DNA from: Pseudomonas sp. GD04019
Lineage (GTDB): Bacteria > Pseudomonadota > Gammaproteobacteria > Pseudomonadales > Pseudomonadaceae
Assembly (NCBI RefSeq): GCF_029837695.1
Contig: NZ_JAOEEA010000006.1
Coordinates: 242,563 to 306,562 of the forward strand
DNA: 64,000 nucleotides
Direction of reading: 5' to 3'
The position numbers and the translations under genes are program-made. Below, piece after piece: positions 49,968 through 58,616 of this stretch (positions within the stretch are counted from its first letter, which is position 1; every line of letters starts with the position of its first letter). The notes under the pieces were generated by a model, which was not told the DNA's origin, did not search any database, and saw nothing but the letters and a program-made list of their open reading frames with translations.

Positions 49968-50933
49968 ATGCTCGCCAACATCCCCACCCATCTGATCGCC
50001 GGCCCCCTGGGCGCCGGCAAGACCAGCCTGATCCGCCACCTGCTGGCCCACAAGCCGGCGGCCGAGCGCTGGGCGGTGCTGATCAACGAATTCGGCCAGA
50101 TCGGCCTGGACCAGGCCCTGCTGACCAGTGACCAGGACGGCGTCAGCCTGGCCGAGATCCCCGGCGGCTGCCTGTGCTGCGTGGGTGGTGCGCCCTTTCA
50201 GGTCGGCCTCGGCCGTCTGCTGCGCCAGGCCAGGCCGGATCGACTGCTGATCGAGCCCTCCGGACTCGGTCATCCGGCCGAGTTGCTGCGCCAGCTGGGT
50301 GAGGCACCCTGGCGCGGGGTGCTGGCGCTGCAACCGGCGGTGCTGGTGCTGGACGCGGCGGCCCTGGCGGCAGGTCAGCCTTTGCCCGACAGCCAACAGC
50401 AAACGCTGGAGCTGGCCGGCCTGCTGCTGCTGAACAAGGCCGAGACATTGGACGAGTCGACGCGTGCACGCCTGCAGGCGCAGTTGCCGGCGCGGCCGTT
50501 GCGCTGGATCAGTCAGGGCGTGCTGGACTTCGCCGAGCTGCCCGGCAGCGCCGCGCAGACCGGGCCGGCGGGCGAGGGCATGGGCGTGCCGCAGGGCAGG
50601 GCGCCGCTGGCGCAGGTCTGGAGCGATGCGCGCCAGCCGATCTGCCAGGTACAGGAGCAGGCCGAGGGCTGGAGCATCGGCTGGCGCTTCCATCCATCCC
50701 AGCTGTTCGAGCTGATGCGTGTGCAGACCTGGCTGGCCGGGATGCCCTGGCGCCGCGCCAAGCTGGTGCTGCACAGCAATGCCGGCTGGCTGTCGGCCAA
50801 TGCGCTGGATGGCGAGGCGCCGCACTGGCAGGCCAGCGAGTGGCGCAAGGATTCGCGGTTGGAGCTGATATTCGCTGGTCCCCAGGACGAAGCCGCACTG
50901 CGCTCAGGTCTGGCCGCCTGCCGGCTCAGCTGA
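49968..50933 (+). CDS. COG0523 (CobW/ZigA-type) metallochaperone GTPase
   Basis: A 321-residue G3E GTPase: Walker A GPLGAGKT (12-19), INEFGQIGLD (39-48), the metal-binding CLCC (68-71) in GGCLCC, and EPSGLGHP. COG0523 proteins supply zinc, cobalt or other metals to client enzymes. ATG at 49968 puts the P loop at the usual distance from the N-terminus. No Zur box was recognised upstream, so the metal is unassigned. Confidence 0.88.
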   Translation: MLANIPTHLIAGPLGAGKTSLIRHLLAHKPAAERWAVLINEFGQIGLDQALLTSDQDGVSLAEIPGGCLCCVGGAPFQVGLGRLLRQARPDRLLIEPSGLGHPAELLRQLGEAPWRGVLALQPAVLVLDAAALAAGQPLPDSQQQTLELAGLLLLNKAETLDESTRARLQAQLPARPLRWISQGVLDFAELPGSAAQTGPAGEGMGVPQGRAPLAQVWSDARQPICQVQEQAEGWSIGWRFHPSQLFELMRVQTWLAGMPWRRAKLVLHSNAGWLSANALDGEAPHWQASEWRKDSRLELIFAGPQDEAALRSGLAACRLS

Positions 50934-51284
50934 GCCAGCGCTCGGTGATCAGGCCGAGCAGCAGTAGGGCCAGGGCGAAGGCAGAAACTCTGAAGGCTTG
51001 TGGCGAGATCAGTGCGGCGTGCAGCGTCTGCAGGGGTTCCTGGCGCAGCACGAGCAACTGTTCTTGGTAGGGAGATGGCAGGCAGGCTGGAAAGAACCGA
51101 TCACGGTAGAGCAGGGTACGGATGGCCTCCATATCCAGTGCCTCTACGCCTTGCATCACATAGCGGGGCGGCCGTCGGGCAGGTTGCCCTGCTCGGTGAC
51201 CAGGATCTGCAGGCCTCTGGCGAGAAACAGCTCGTGCAGGCATTCGAGAAAACCGAGGTCGGGTGAATCCAGCAGATAGAACAT
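50926..51284 (-). pseudogene. Frameshifted small gene with C-terminal membrane helix
   Basis: From ATG 51284 (after GGAGG) the frame encodes MFYLLDSPDLGFLECLHELF through LVTEQGNLPDGRP and would stop at TGA shortly after. The adjacent frame continues naturally as RYVMQGVEALDMEAIRTLL through to a C-terminal helix ALALLLLGLITERWLS and stops at 50926. One extra base in the run of four G at 51165-51168 would join them into about 119 residues. It is either a true frameshift or a homopolymer sequencing error. No named family is recognised. It overlaps the COG0523 gene end by 8 bp. Confidence 0.6.
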
Positions 51285-51398
51285 CGGCGCCTCCTTGCGA
51301 GGCGGTGATCCTCGCGCGCTGCCGTTGCCTTGGCAAGTGGCCGGAGGAGGACAGTCCGTCGGTCGGCGGGTGTCGGGAGCAGGGTTAGGTAAGCGTAC

Positions 51399-51725
51399 TC
51401 AAGCGATGCTTTCGGCTTCGCTATGTAGTTGGCAGTAGTCCCGTTCGCCGGGTGCTTGTTGGAGCAGCTGCCAGGCCCACGGCGCATCGCCGTCGTGCGG
51501 CAGCAGCAGGGCATAGCGGTGCCCGCGCGCTTCATCGCCCAGGTCGCAGGCGATGGCCTCGATGCCCTGTGCGTTGAGCCGCTCGCGGAGAAAGTCGATG
51601 TAATTGCCGTTGTCGGAGGTACGCAGGTTTTGCAAGACGTGGTCCTTGTCCACGGTGGATCGGTCCGGCCGCCGGGCGGCCGAGCTCGATGGTAGCAGAA
51701 CGCCATTGTGTGATGCCGTAGGCAT
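51399..51725 (-). CDS. Hypothetical protein
   Basis: A protein of up to 108 residues. The conserved-looking part begins near VDKDHVLQNLRTSDNGNYIDF, so GTG at 51653 (84 residues) is an alternative start. It contains FLRERLNAQGIEAIACDLGD and a C-terminal WAWQLLQQAP segment. The layout of a helix, an INAQGI-like turn and a beta strand resembles small DUF2007-type putative signal proteins, but this is only a likeness. It lies between the frameshifted gene and the PHA depolymerase gene on the same strand. Confidence 0.5.
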   Translation of the reverse strand: MPTASHNGVLLPSSSAARRPDRSTVDKDHVLQNLRTSDNGNYIDFLRERLNAQGIEAIACDLGDEARGHRYALLLPHDGDAPWAWQLLQQAPGERDYCQLHSEAESIA

Positions 51726-51734
51726 TTTTTCCGG

Positions 51735-52571
51735 TCAGGGATGGGCGTTGAACCAGGCGAGAATCTTGCCCGGGGAGGCGGCGAACCACTCATGACCACC
51801 CAGCACCTCGGTATGCCGAGCCGTCTCTACGCCTTGCTGGAGCAGGCGGTCGTAGTACAGGTCCATGCTCCACCAGGGCACCACAGCATCGACGAAACCG
51901 TGCAGGAATAGGGTTGGCGGATGATCGGCCGGCAGATCATTCGGCATTACGCACAGTGGCCCGCTGCAGGTGGCATAGGAGCCGGACTGGATGGCCAGGG
52001 CACGGAACCTGCCAGGGAAGGACACCGCCATGCGACTGGTGTTGTAGCCGCCGCTGGAGATGCCGGTGGCGTACTGGCGCTGTGCATCGAGCGGGCCGAA
52101 GTGGCCGGCGGCGATGGCGTCCAGCACATTGTCGAGGAAGTCATAGTCGGTGCTCAGTTCGTAGGCCTGGGCCAGGCCGGGGATGTTGGTCTGCCAGAAC
52201 AGATCGGCCGGTGCGCTGGGGGCGATCACCGCGTAGCCGTTGTCCAGCAGGGTGCGCACCAGCTTGCCCTCGTAGTAACCACCGAACGACTGGTTGCTGT
52301 AGTAGATGAAGTTGTCCAGCGGGAAGAACGAGCCCTGGTAGACCAATACCACCGGCCAGCCGCCACTCGGCGGGGTGCCCAGCGGCGTCTGGTAGATCAC
52401 CTGGCGGGCGCCAACCACGCCGGAGTCGATCCAGGTGGTCTGGTGGCTACAGCTGATCTTGGCCGGCAGCAGCAGCGACTTGGGTCGTTCACTGCAGCGC
52501 GAATCGGCCATCGCGGCAGGCAATGTGAAGAGCAAAAGCAGGCAGCAAAGCAGGGTGCGGAAAGCGATCAT
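51735..52571 (-). CDS. phaZ: Extracellular medium-chain-length PHA depolymerase paralogue 1
   Basis: A 278-residue secreted alpha/beta hydrolase: signal peptide ending AMA (about residue 22), lipase box GISSG at 170-174 (Ser172), Asp228 in HGFVDAV and His260 in GGHEWF. The atypical GISSG box and the numbering agree with what I recall for the P. fluorescens GK13 extracellular mcl-PHA depolymerase. Such enzymes cut polyhydroxyoctanoate-type polyesters outside the cell. A close paralogue lies 166 bp upstream on the same strand. Activity on another ester polymer is possible. Confidence 0.8.
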   Translation of the reverse strand: MIAFRTLLCCLLLLFTLPAAMADSRCSERPKSLLLPAKISCSHQTTWIDSGVVGARQVIYQTPLGTPPSGGWPVVLVYQGSFFPLDNFIYYSNQSFGGYYEGKLVRTLLDNGYAVIAPSAPADLFWQTNIPGLAQAYELSTDYDFLDNVLDAIAAGHFGPLDAQRQYATGISSGGYNTSRMAVSFPGRFRALAIQSGSYATCSGPLCVMPNDLPADHPPTLFLHGFVDAVVPWWSMDLYYDRLLQQGVETARHTEVLGGHEWFAASPGKILAWFNAHP

Positions 52572-52737
52572 GGGAGTGATCTCCGTCGTTGTTGTCAGGG
52601 ACACCGCCTCTCAAATAGAAACAGGAATTCCGATTCTGTAAAGTGCTCCGATGCCACGAACGATGCGGTAGTAACGACGGGCGAGGGGAATGTGGCGAGC
52701 TCGAGATGCCCCGCCCACTCGGACGGGGCCGGAGAAA

Positions 52738-53589
52738 TCAAGGGTGGCGTTTGAACCAGTCGAGAATCTTGCCGGGAGAGGCGGCGAACCACTCATGGCC
52801 GCCGCTGACTTCGCTGTGTAGGGCCGTTCCGATGCCCTGGTAGAGCAGGCGATCGTGGTACGGCTGCATGCTGCTCCAGGGCACCACGCGGTCGGCCATG
52901 CCGTGGACGAACAGGGTAGGCGGGTGGTCAGCCGGCAGCCTCTGCGGTATCTGGCAGCGAGCACCGACGCAGGTGGCATAGGAGGCCGACTGAATGGCCA
53001 GTGCCTTGAAGCGACCGGGGAAGGAAACGGCCATGCGGCTGGTGTTGTAGCCGCCACTGGAGATGCCCGCGGCGTACCAGCGGGCCGGGTCCAGCTTGCC
53101 GAAGCGGCCGGAGCTCATGGCGGCGAACAGATTATTGAAGAACAGCTGGTCATTGCTCTGCGCGTAGTTGCCGGCGTACTCGGGGGCATTGGTCTGCCAG
53201 GCGTCGGTCGCGGTCAGGGCATTGGGCGCTATCACCGCGTAGCCATTGTCCAGTAGCGCGCGGATAAGCAGACCCTGGTAGTAACCGCCGAAGGGCATGT
53301 CGGCGCTGTAGCTGAAGTTGTTGACCCGCACCAGCGAGCCATGGAACAGCAGAGCAACCGGCCAGCCTGCGGCGGGCGCGGTGCCGTCCGGTACCTGGAA
53401 CACCACCTTGCGCTGGCCTTTGGCACCGGAGGCGATCCATGTCGTCTGGGCGATGCAGGTGACGCTGGCTACTTGAGTGGCGCTGGCGCGTACGGATGTG
53501 CAGCGCGAGGCTGCCTGGGACGGGGTGGAAAGACTGGCAAGCGCCAGAAGAATGATGCCGAGGGCGAGCGGGCTTTGGGCAGTAGGCAT
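52738..53589 (-). CDS. phaZ: Extracellular medium-chain-length PHA depolymerase paralogue 2
   Basis: A 283-residue secreted hydrolase: signal peptide ending SQA (about residue 26), GISSG at 175-179 (Ser177), Asp233 in HGMADRVVP and His265 in GGHEWF. The stretch around the catalytic Ser, NTSRMAVSFPGRF, and the C-terminal HEWFAASPGKIL are identical in paralogue 1, while the N-terminal halves differ more, pointing to an older tandem duplication. It is divergent from the DUF1302/DUF1329 operon. Confidence 0.8.
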   Translation of the reverse strand: MPTAQSPLALGIILLALASLSTPSQAASRCTSVRASATQVASVTCIAQTTWIASGAKGQRKVVFQVPDGTAPAAGWPVALLFHGSLVRVNNFSYSADMPFGGYYQGLLIRALLDNGYAVIAPNALTATDAWQTNAPEYAGNYAQSNDQLFFNNLFAAMSSGRFGKLDPARWYAAGISSGGYNTSRMAVSFPGRFKALAIQSASYATCVGARCQIPQRLPADHPPTLFVHGMADRVVPWSSMQPYHDRLLYQGIGTALHSEVSGGHEWFAASPGKILDWFKRHP

Positions 53590-53592
53590 GGA

Positions 53593-53624
53593 CTACTCCT
53601 GCTATCGATAGCACATCGGAGTAG
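53593..53624. promoter_or_regulatory. Nested palindrome in the leader of PHA depolymerase paralogue 2
   Basis: CTACTCC (53593-53599) pairs with GGAGTAG (53618-53624), enclosing the perfect 12-bp palindrome GCTATCGATAGC (53601-53612). It lies immediately upstream of the start codon on the minus strand, overlapping the Shine-Dalgarno GGAG. It could be an operator or a hairpin that affects translation. Confidence 0.45.
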
Positions 53625-53764
53625 ACGCATAGATGTCGGCAACATCAGGACTAATTGTCGCCAAATTCCCGGCAAACGATGGGTGGCGGCGCTAAATATC
53701 CACATATGCGGCGGGAAAATATCGTTCGCCGCCTTGCCAGATTGCTGCTTGGAGTCTATCTTGC

Positions 53765-53784
53765 ATCGGAACCGATGTTCCGAT
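53765..53784. promoter_or_regulatory. Perfect inverted repeat upstream of the DUF1302 gene
   Basis: ATCGGAAC-CGAT-GTTCCGAT, a perfect 8-bp inverted repeat with a 4-bp spacer, 30 bp before the GTG start. The overlapping TTCCGATTC (53778-53786) recurs exactly at 52628-52636 upstream of PHA depolymerase paralogue 1. It is a candidate binding site for a regulator, possibly the nearby TetR protein. Confidence 0.45.
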
Positions 53785-53813
53785 TCCGATAAAAACAACA
53801 GCTGGAGGTCATC

Positions 53814-55574
53814 GTGGCACATCAAGGAAGAGGCCTGGCGGTCGCCGGCCTGGCATTGCTCGGCGCGCTGCCCATCGGGCTGGCGCAGGCGTTTCAGATG
53901 CGTTCGGGCGACTGGACCACCTCGCTCGATACCACCGTTTCCTACGGTGTCAGCTACCGCCTGGAGGGCCAGGACGACAAGCTGATCGCCCGCGCCAATG
54001 GCGGCAGCGGCAGCAGCTCGGGGCTGATCAACTCCGACGACGGCAACCTGAACTTCCGCAAGGGCGACCTGTTCTCGCAGATGGCCAAGATCGTCTCGGA
54101 GATGGACCTGCGTTACCAGGAGCGCCACGGCGTATTCATCCGCGGCCGCGCCTTTTACGACTTCGAGCTGGAAGACGACGACCGTCGCCACCGCGAGATC
54201 AGCGACGGCGGCCTGGACGAGGCCGGCTCCAGCATCGATCTGCTGGATGCCTTCGTCTACGGCAGCTGGACGGTGGGCGAGCGCGACCTCAACGCCCGCC
54301 TGGGGCGCCAGGTGATCAACTGGGGCGAGGGGCTGTTCTATCAGAACGGCATCGGCACGACGAATCCGGTGGACATCAACGCCCTGCGCGCGCCCGGCTC
54401 GGAAGTGAAGGAAGCCTACATGCCGACCTTCATGGTCTACGGCTCCTACGAGCTGCGCGACAACCTCACGGTGGAGGGCTACTGGCAGCCGGGCAAGGCC
54501 TGGGAAGCCTCGAAGATCGACCCCTGCGGCACCTACTTCTCCACCCTTGATCCGCTCGGCGAGGACTGCGAATACCTGTCCGCCGCGCCGCTGCAGGAGC
54601 AGATCACCGGCCGGGTCGGCGAGGCGATGGCCTTCGACAACCCGGCGGCGGCCCAGGCTTGGGCCGACAGCCTCGGCCCTGGGCTGGTCAATGGCCTGCT
54701 GCGCTCCTATATCCCCACCACCTTCATCCCGCGCGCCCAGGACATCGACGGTGACGATTCGGCCCAGTACGGCCTGGCCCTGCGCTGGTACGTGCCGGAG
54801 CTGAACGACACCGAACTGGGTTTCTACTATCTGCGCTACAACATGCAGGTACCGATGATCGGCCTCACCGTCGGCCAGCCGGTGATCCTGCCGGTAGTCG
54901 GTGCGTTGCCCGACGCCAGCAGCTCGCGCTACTACGCCGAGTACCTGGAGAAGCGCGACCTGTTCGGCATCAGCTTCAACACCTCGGTCGGCGGCGACAG
55001 CATCTTCAACGGCCTGTCACTGGCCGGCGAGCTGAGCTACCGGCCGGACACGCCGATCGCCCTCGGCCTCAACGAGTACTTGCCGATCGCCCTGCTCAAT
55101 CCCCAGGGCTTGCCGACCGGAACCCACATCGACGGCTACCGCGAGAAGGACATGTTCCAGGCCTCGCTGGCCGCCATCTACAACTTCAACGGCCTGCTCG
55201 GCTCGGACTCGGCCGCGCTGTTCTCCGAACTGGTGGCCAGCCGTGTGCAGGGCCTGGAGTCCGACGTCGACTACTACGAGGCCACCAGCAGCGCCTATGG
55301 CGCCCAGGCCAGCCTGCAGCTGACCTACACCAACGTGTTCAACCTGGTGAACCTGGTGCCCAGCCTCGGCTACCAGTACAGCATCAACGGCGTGGCGCCC
55401 CAGCTCACCAACGGCTTGGACGAGGAGGCGCAGAGCTGGTCGGTGGGCCTCGACGCGATCTACCAGGAGTCCCTGACCGTCGGCGCCAAGTACGTCGGCT
55501 ACAGCGGCGGTGGCATCTCCAACAAGCGCACCGACCGCGACTACCTGACCTTCAATGTCAAATACAGCTTCTGA
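53814..55574 (+). CDS. DUF1302 outer-membrane beta-barrel protein
   Basis: A 586-residue protein: signal peptide ending AQA (about residue 26) then FQMRSGDWTTSLDTTVSYGVSYR, many alternating amphipathic strands, LGRQVINWGEG, and a terminal KYSF (final Phe), as in outer-membrane barrels. DUF1302 proteins are usually encoded with DUF1329 proteins and are linked to handling of hydrophobic substrates in pseudomonads. It starts with GTG at 53814 after GGAGG. It forms an operon with the next gene (11-bp gap). Confidence 0.88.
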   Translation: MAHQGRGLAVAGLALLGALPIGLAQAFQMRSGDWTTSLDTTVSYGVSYRLEGQDDKLIARANGGSGSSSGLINSDDGNLNFRKGDLFSQMAKIVSEMDLRYQERHGVFIRGRAFYDFELEDDDRRHREISDGGLDEAGSSIDLLDAFVYGSWTVGERDLNARLGRQVINWGEGLFYQNGIGTTNPVDINALRAPGSEVKEAYMPTFMVYGSYELRDNLTVEGYWQPGKAWEASKIDPCGTYFSTLDPLGEDCEYLSAAPLQEQITGRVGEAMAFDNPAAAQAWADSLGPGLVNGLLRSYIPTTFIPRAQDIDGDDSAQYGLALRWYVPELNDTELGFYYLRYNMQVPMIGLTVGQPVILPVVGALPDASSSRYYAEYLEKRDLFGISFNTSVGGDSIFNGLSLAGELSYRPDTPIALGLNEYLPIALLNPQGLPTGTHIDGYREKDMFQASLAAIYNFNGLLGSDSAALFSELVASRVQGLESDVDYYEATSSAYGAQASLQLTYTNVFNLVNLVPSLGYQYSINGVAPQLTNGLDEEAQSWSVGLDAIYQESLTVGAKYVGYSGGGISNKRTDRDYLTFNVKYSF

Positions 55575-55585
55575 GAGGGAACGCC

Positions 55586-56938
55586 ATGCATCGCCTGAGA
55601 ATCACCCTGCTGGCCACCGCCCTGCTGGCCGCCGCACCGGCCCTGGCCCAGGTCGGCGCCGACCAGGCCGCTCGCCTCGGCCAGGACCTCACCCCGCTGG
55701 GCGCGGAGAAGGCCGGCAATGCGGCAGGCACCATCCCCGCCTGGGACGGCGGCCTGGCCCGCGACAGCGCCGCCTTCGATGCCAAGGCCGGCTACAAGGA
55801 CCCCTACGCCGCCGACCAGCCGCTGTTCAGCATCAGCGCCGCCAACGCCGAGCAGTACCGAGCCAACCTCAGCCCCGGTCAGCTGGCCATGCTCAAGCGC
55901 TACTCCGCGAGCTGGAAGCTCAACGTCTACCCGAGCCGCCGCTCGGCCTCCTACCCGGACAAGGTGTACGCGGCGATCAAGGGCAACGCCACCAGCGCCA
56001 AGCTGATCGAGAACGGCAACGGCATCGCGGATTTCCATACCGCCACGCCGTTCCCGATTCCGCAGTCGGCCCTGGAAGTGCTGTGGAACCACCTGGTGCG
56101 TTACCGCGGCGACAGCGTCAAGCGCTACTACGCCCAGGCGGTACCGCATGCCAGCGGCGACTATTTCATGACCCAGATCGAGGATCTGTTCCTGTTCAAC
56201 CAGGACGCCGGCGACTACGCCAAGGACAACGGCAACGTGCTGTTCTATTTCCGTCAGTCGGTTCTGGCGCCCGCACGCCTGGCCGGCACCGAGCTGCTGG
56301 TCCACGAGACCGTCAACCAGGTCAAGGAGCCGCGCCTGGCCTGGCTCTATGCCGCCGGCCAGCGCCGCGTGCGGCGCACGCCGAACGTGGCCTATGACTC
56401 GCCCGGCACCGCCTCCGAGGGCATGCGCACCACCGACAACTTCGACATGTTCTCCGGTGCGCCGGACAAGTACGACTGGCAACTGGTGGGCAAGCAGGAG
56501 CTGTATGTGCCCTACAACAGCTACCGTTTCGCCGCCAAGACCAACAAGTACAGCGACATCGTCAAGCCTGGCCATGTCAATCCGGACCTGCTGCGCTACG
56601 AGCTGCACCGCGTCTGGCACGTGCGCGCCACCCTTAAGGCCGGCCAGCGCCACCAGTACAAGCAGCGCGACATGTACTTCGACGAGGACAGCTACCAGAT
56701 CCTGGTGGTGGACCACTACGACAACCGCGACAACCTGTGGCGGCTTGGCGAGTCCTACACCATCAACCTGTACGACCAGCCGCTGGTATGGACCAAGGGC
56801 GACGCCGTATATGACCTGATCGGCGGCCGTTATGTGATCGGCATATTGTCCAATGAAGAACCGGCGGATCAGTTCGATATCGCCCTGAAGCCGACCGACT
56901 TCACCCCGGCGCAATTACGCCGCGACAGTCGTCGCTAA
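55586..56938 (+). CDS. DUF1329 exported protein
   Basis: A 450-residue protein with signal peptide (LLATALLAAAPALAQ) and the DUF1329 core: RLGQDLTPLGAEKAGNA near the mature N-terminus, AGTIPAWDGGL, PSRRSASYPD, and a C-terminal YDNRDNLWRLGESY. It probably sits in the periplasm with a LolB/LppX-like fold known for this family and works with the DUF1302 barrel. With PHA depolymerases next door, a role in moving lipid-like breakdown products is a reasonable but unproven guess. Confidence 0.88.
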   Translation: MHRLRITLLATALLAAAPALAQVGADQAARLGQDLTPLGAEKAGNAAGTIPAWDGGLARDSAAFDAKAGYKDPYAADQPLFSISAANAEQYRANLSPGQLAMLKRYSASWKLNVYPSRRSASYPDKVYAAIKGNATSAKLIENGNGIADFHTATPFPIPQSALEVLWNHLVRYRGDSVKRYYAQAVPHASGDYFMTQIEDLFLFNQDAGDYAKDNGNVLFYFRQSVLAPARLAGTELLVHETVNQVKEPRLAWLYAAGQRRVRRTPNVAYDSPGTASEGMRTTDNFDMFSGAPDKYDWQLVGKQELYVPYNSYRFAAKTNKYSDIVKPGHVNPDLLRYELHRVWHVRATLKAGQRHQYKQRDMYFDEDSYQILVVDHYDNRDNLWRLGESYTINLYDQPLVWTKGDAVYDLIGGRYVIGILSNEEPADQFDIALKPTDFTPAQLRRDSRR

Positions 56939-56961
56939 GTTAGACGGATATATAAGCGAGT

Positions 56962-57582
56962 TTAACTTTGCGTAACTTGCAGGTAGTTGCAGACCAGCCG
57001 GGAAAGTTCTGCCGGGAGAACTTCCCGCGGGGTCACGCCGAGGCTGCCGACCATGGTGAAGTAGTTCAGCCCGGAGAGCAGCAGATGGGCGCTGAGGTCG
57101 GCGGCCTGTTCCGCGGCGGGGTGCCGCAGGCTGTCGCGATGGCCCAGCACGATACGGCCGAAGGCCTGGCCGATGTAGGCATTGAGCTGGTGGAAACGCT
57201 CGCGGAACTGGGGGTCCATGGAGCTGCGCCTGATCAGCGCGCGGAGCAGGCCTTCGCTGCCCTCGAACAGGCGCACCACGCCGCGGATGAAGGCCTCCAC
57301 CTGGGCATCCAGCGGCAGCGGCTGGCGCGTCAGGTCCGCCACCAGGGCGTCGACGGCGGCGCGACTCTGTTCGACGAAGCGCTCGTGCACGGCGTACAGC
57401 AGTACGTCCTTGTCGCCGAGCAGACGGTAGAAGGTGCCGACCGAGGACTCGGCCAGTTGGGCAATCTGGGAGATGCCGGTTTCTTCGAAATGGTTATTGG
57501 CCAGCAGATCGGCAGCGACGTTCAGGAAGCGTTCCAGAGCCTTCTTGCTGCGTGCCTGGGTGGGACTGGCAATGCTGTACAT
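56962..57582 (-). CDS. TetR family transcriptional regulator
   Basis: A 206-residue regulator: N-terminal helix-turn-helix (FEETGISQIAQLAESSVGTFYRLLGDKDVLLYAV, about 35-70) and an all-helical ligand domain. ATG at 57582 is preferred over the TTG two codons upstream. It is convergent with the DUF1302/DUF1329 operon (23-bp gap) and divergent from an alpha/beta hydrolase gene 179 bp away, so either could be its target. Confidence 0.9.
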   Translation of the reverse strand: MYSIASPTQARSKKALERFLNVAADLLANNHFEETGISQIAQLAESSVGTFYRLLGDKDVLLYAVHERFVEQSRAAVDALVADLTRQPLPLDAQVEAFIRGVVRLFEGSEGLLRALIRRSSMDPQFRERFHQLNAYIGQAFGRIVLGHRDSLRHPAAEQAADLSAHLLLSGLNYFTMVGSLGVTPREVLPAELSRLVCNYLQVTQS

Positions 57583-57761
57583 GATCAATTCTCGATACGG
57601 CGCAGGTCGATTCTAGGGGGTTTGCCAGGGCAAGGCAAATAACGCAAGAGCGCAATAAGCGAGCGTCAGAAAGTTATCCGGCCGAGCAACTTAATTCATT
57701 GCCGAAGTGTATGTGGCAAGGCTTGGTTATTGTCAGTGAATAATGTAGGGAAGAACTTTCC

Positions 57762-58562
57762 ATGAACTATCTGAACTTGCCCAATGGCCGTTTCGCCTAT
57801 ATCCGCCAGGGCCAGGGTGCGCCCGTACTGCTGTTGCATGGACTGGGCTCTTCACTGCTCGACTGGCAGCCGCAGATCGAGCACCTGGCGCAGCATTGCG
57901 AGGTGATCGCCATGGACGTGCGCGGTCATGGCCAGAGCGAGCCGCTGCGGGCCCCGGTGAGCATGGCCGAGCTGGCCGGCGATATCGCCGACTTCATCCG
58001 CGCCGTGCAGATCGAGCCGTGCATCCTGGTGGGCATCTCCATGGGTGGCATGCTGAGCTTCCAGCTGCTGGCCGAGCAGCCCGAGCTGGTGCGCGCCGCG
58101 GTGGTGATCAACAGTGCGCCGAGCTTCCCCGTCGACTCCTGGAAGGTGCGCGGGCAGATCTGGTTGCGCCTGGGTCTGGTGCGTCTGCTCGGCCTGCCGG
58201 CGCTGGCGCGGATGCTGGCTGGCAAGCTGTTCCCCAAGCCGGAACAGCAGGCCCTGCGCGAGCTGGTCGCCGAGCGTCTGGCAAGCAACGACCGCACCTC
58301 CTACCTACATGTGATGCGCGCCATTCCCGGCTGGTCGGCGCTGCCGGCGGCAGGGCAGGTGGACGTGCCGCTGCTGGTGATCAGCGGCGACCGCGACTAC
58401 ACCCCATTGGAGTACAAGCGCGCCTACCTGGGCCAGTTGCGCAACGCGCGCCTGGAGGTGATCGAGGACTCCGGCCACGCCACCCCGCTGGACCAGCCGC
58501 AGCAGCTGAATCGGCTATTGCAGGCCTTTATCGCCGAGCATTCGGCACCTTTGCCGGCCTGA
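57762..58562 (+). CDS. Alpha/beta hydrolase
   Basis: A 266-residue cytoplasmic hydrolase: oxyanion motif LLHGLGSS (24-31), nucleophile elbow GISMGG (91-96, Ser93), Asp in ISGDRDYTP and His in EDSGHATPLD. The lid region (about 125-180) is helical and hydrophobic. It is divergent from the TetR gene and 54 bp before a second hydrolase. Substrate unknown; an esterase or lipase-like role is likely. Confidence 0.88.
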   Translation: MNYLNLPNGRFAYIRQGQGAPVLLLHGLGSSLLDWQPQIEHLAQHCEVIAMDVRGHGQSEPLRAPVSMAELAGDIADFIRAVQIEPCILVGISMGGMLSFQLLAEQPELVRAAVVINSAPSFPVDSWKVRGQIWLRLGLVRLLGLPALARMLAGKLFPKPEQQALRELVAERLASNDRTSYLHVMRAIPGWSALPAAGQVDVPLLVISGDRDYTPLEYKRAYLGQLRNARLEVIEDSGHATPLDQPQQLNRLLQAFIAEHSAPLPA

Positions 58563-58616
58563 CTCGCCCGCGCCGCGCCGCTACACTGGCCGCAGTTTTC
58601 CGCTGCGGCTTTTTCT

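Noticed and set aside
57583..57761. A sigma-70 promoter in the TetR / hydrolase divergent gap
   Set aside because: Candidate -35 and -10 hexamers (TTGTCA, TAATGT) are only 5 bp apart and no other pair has acceptable spacing.
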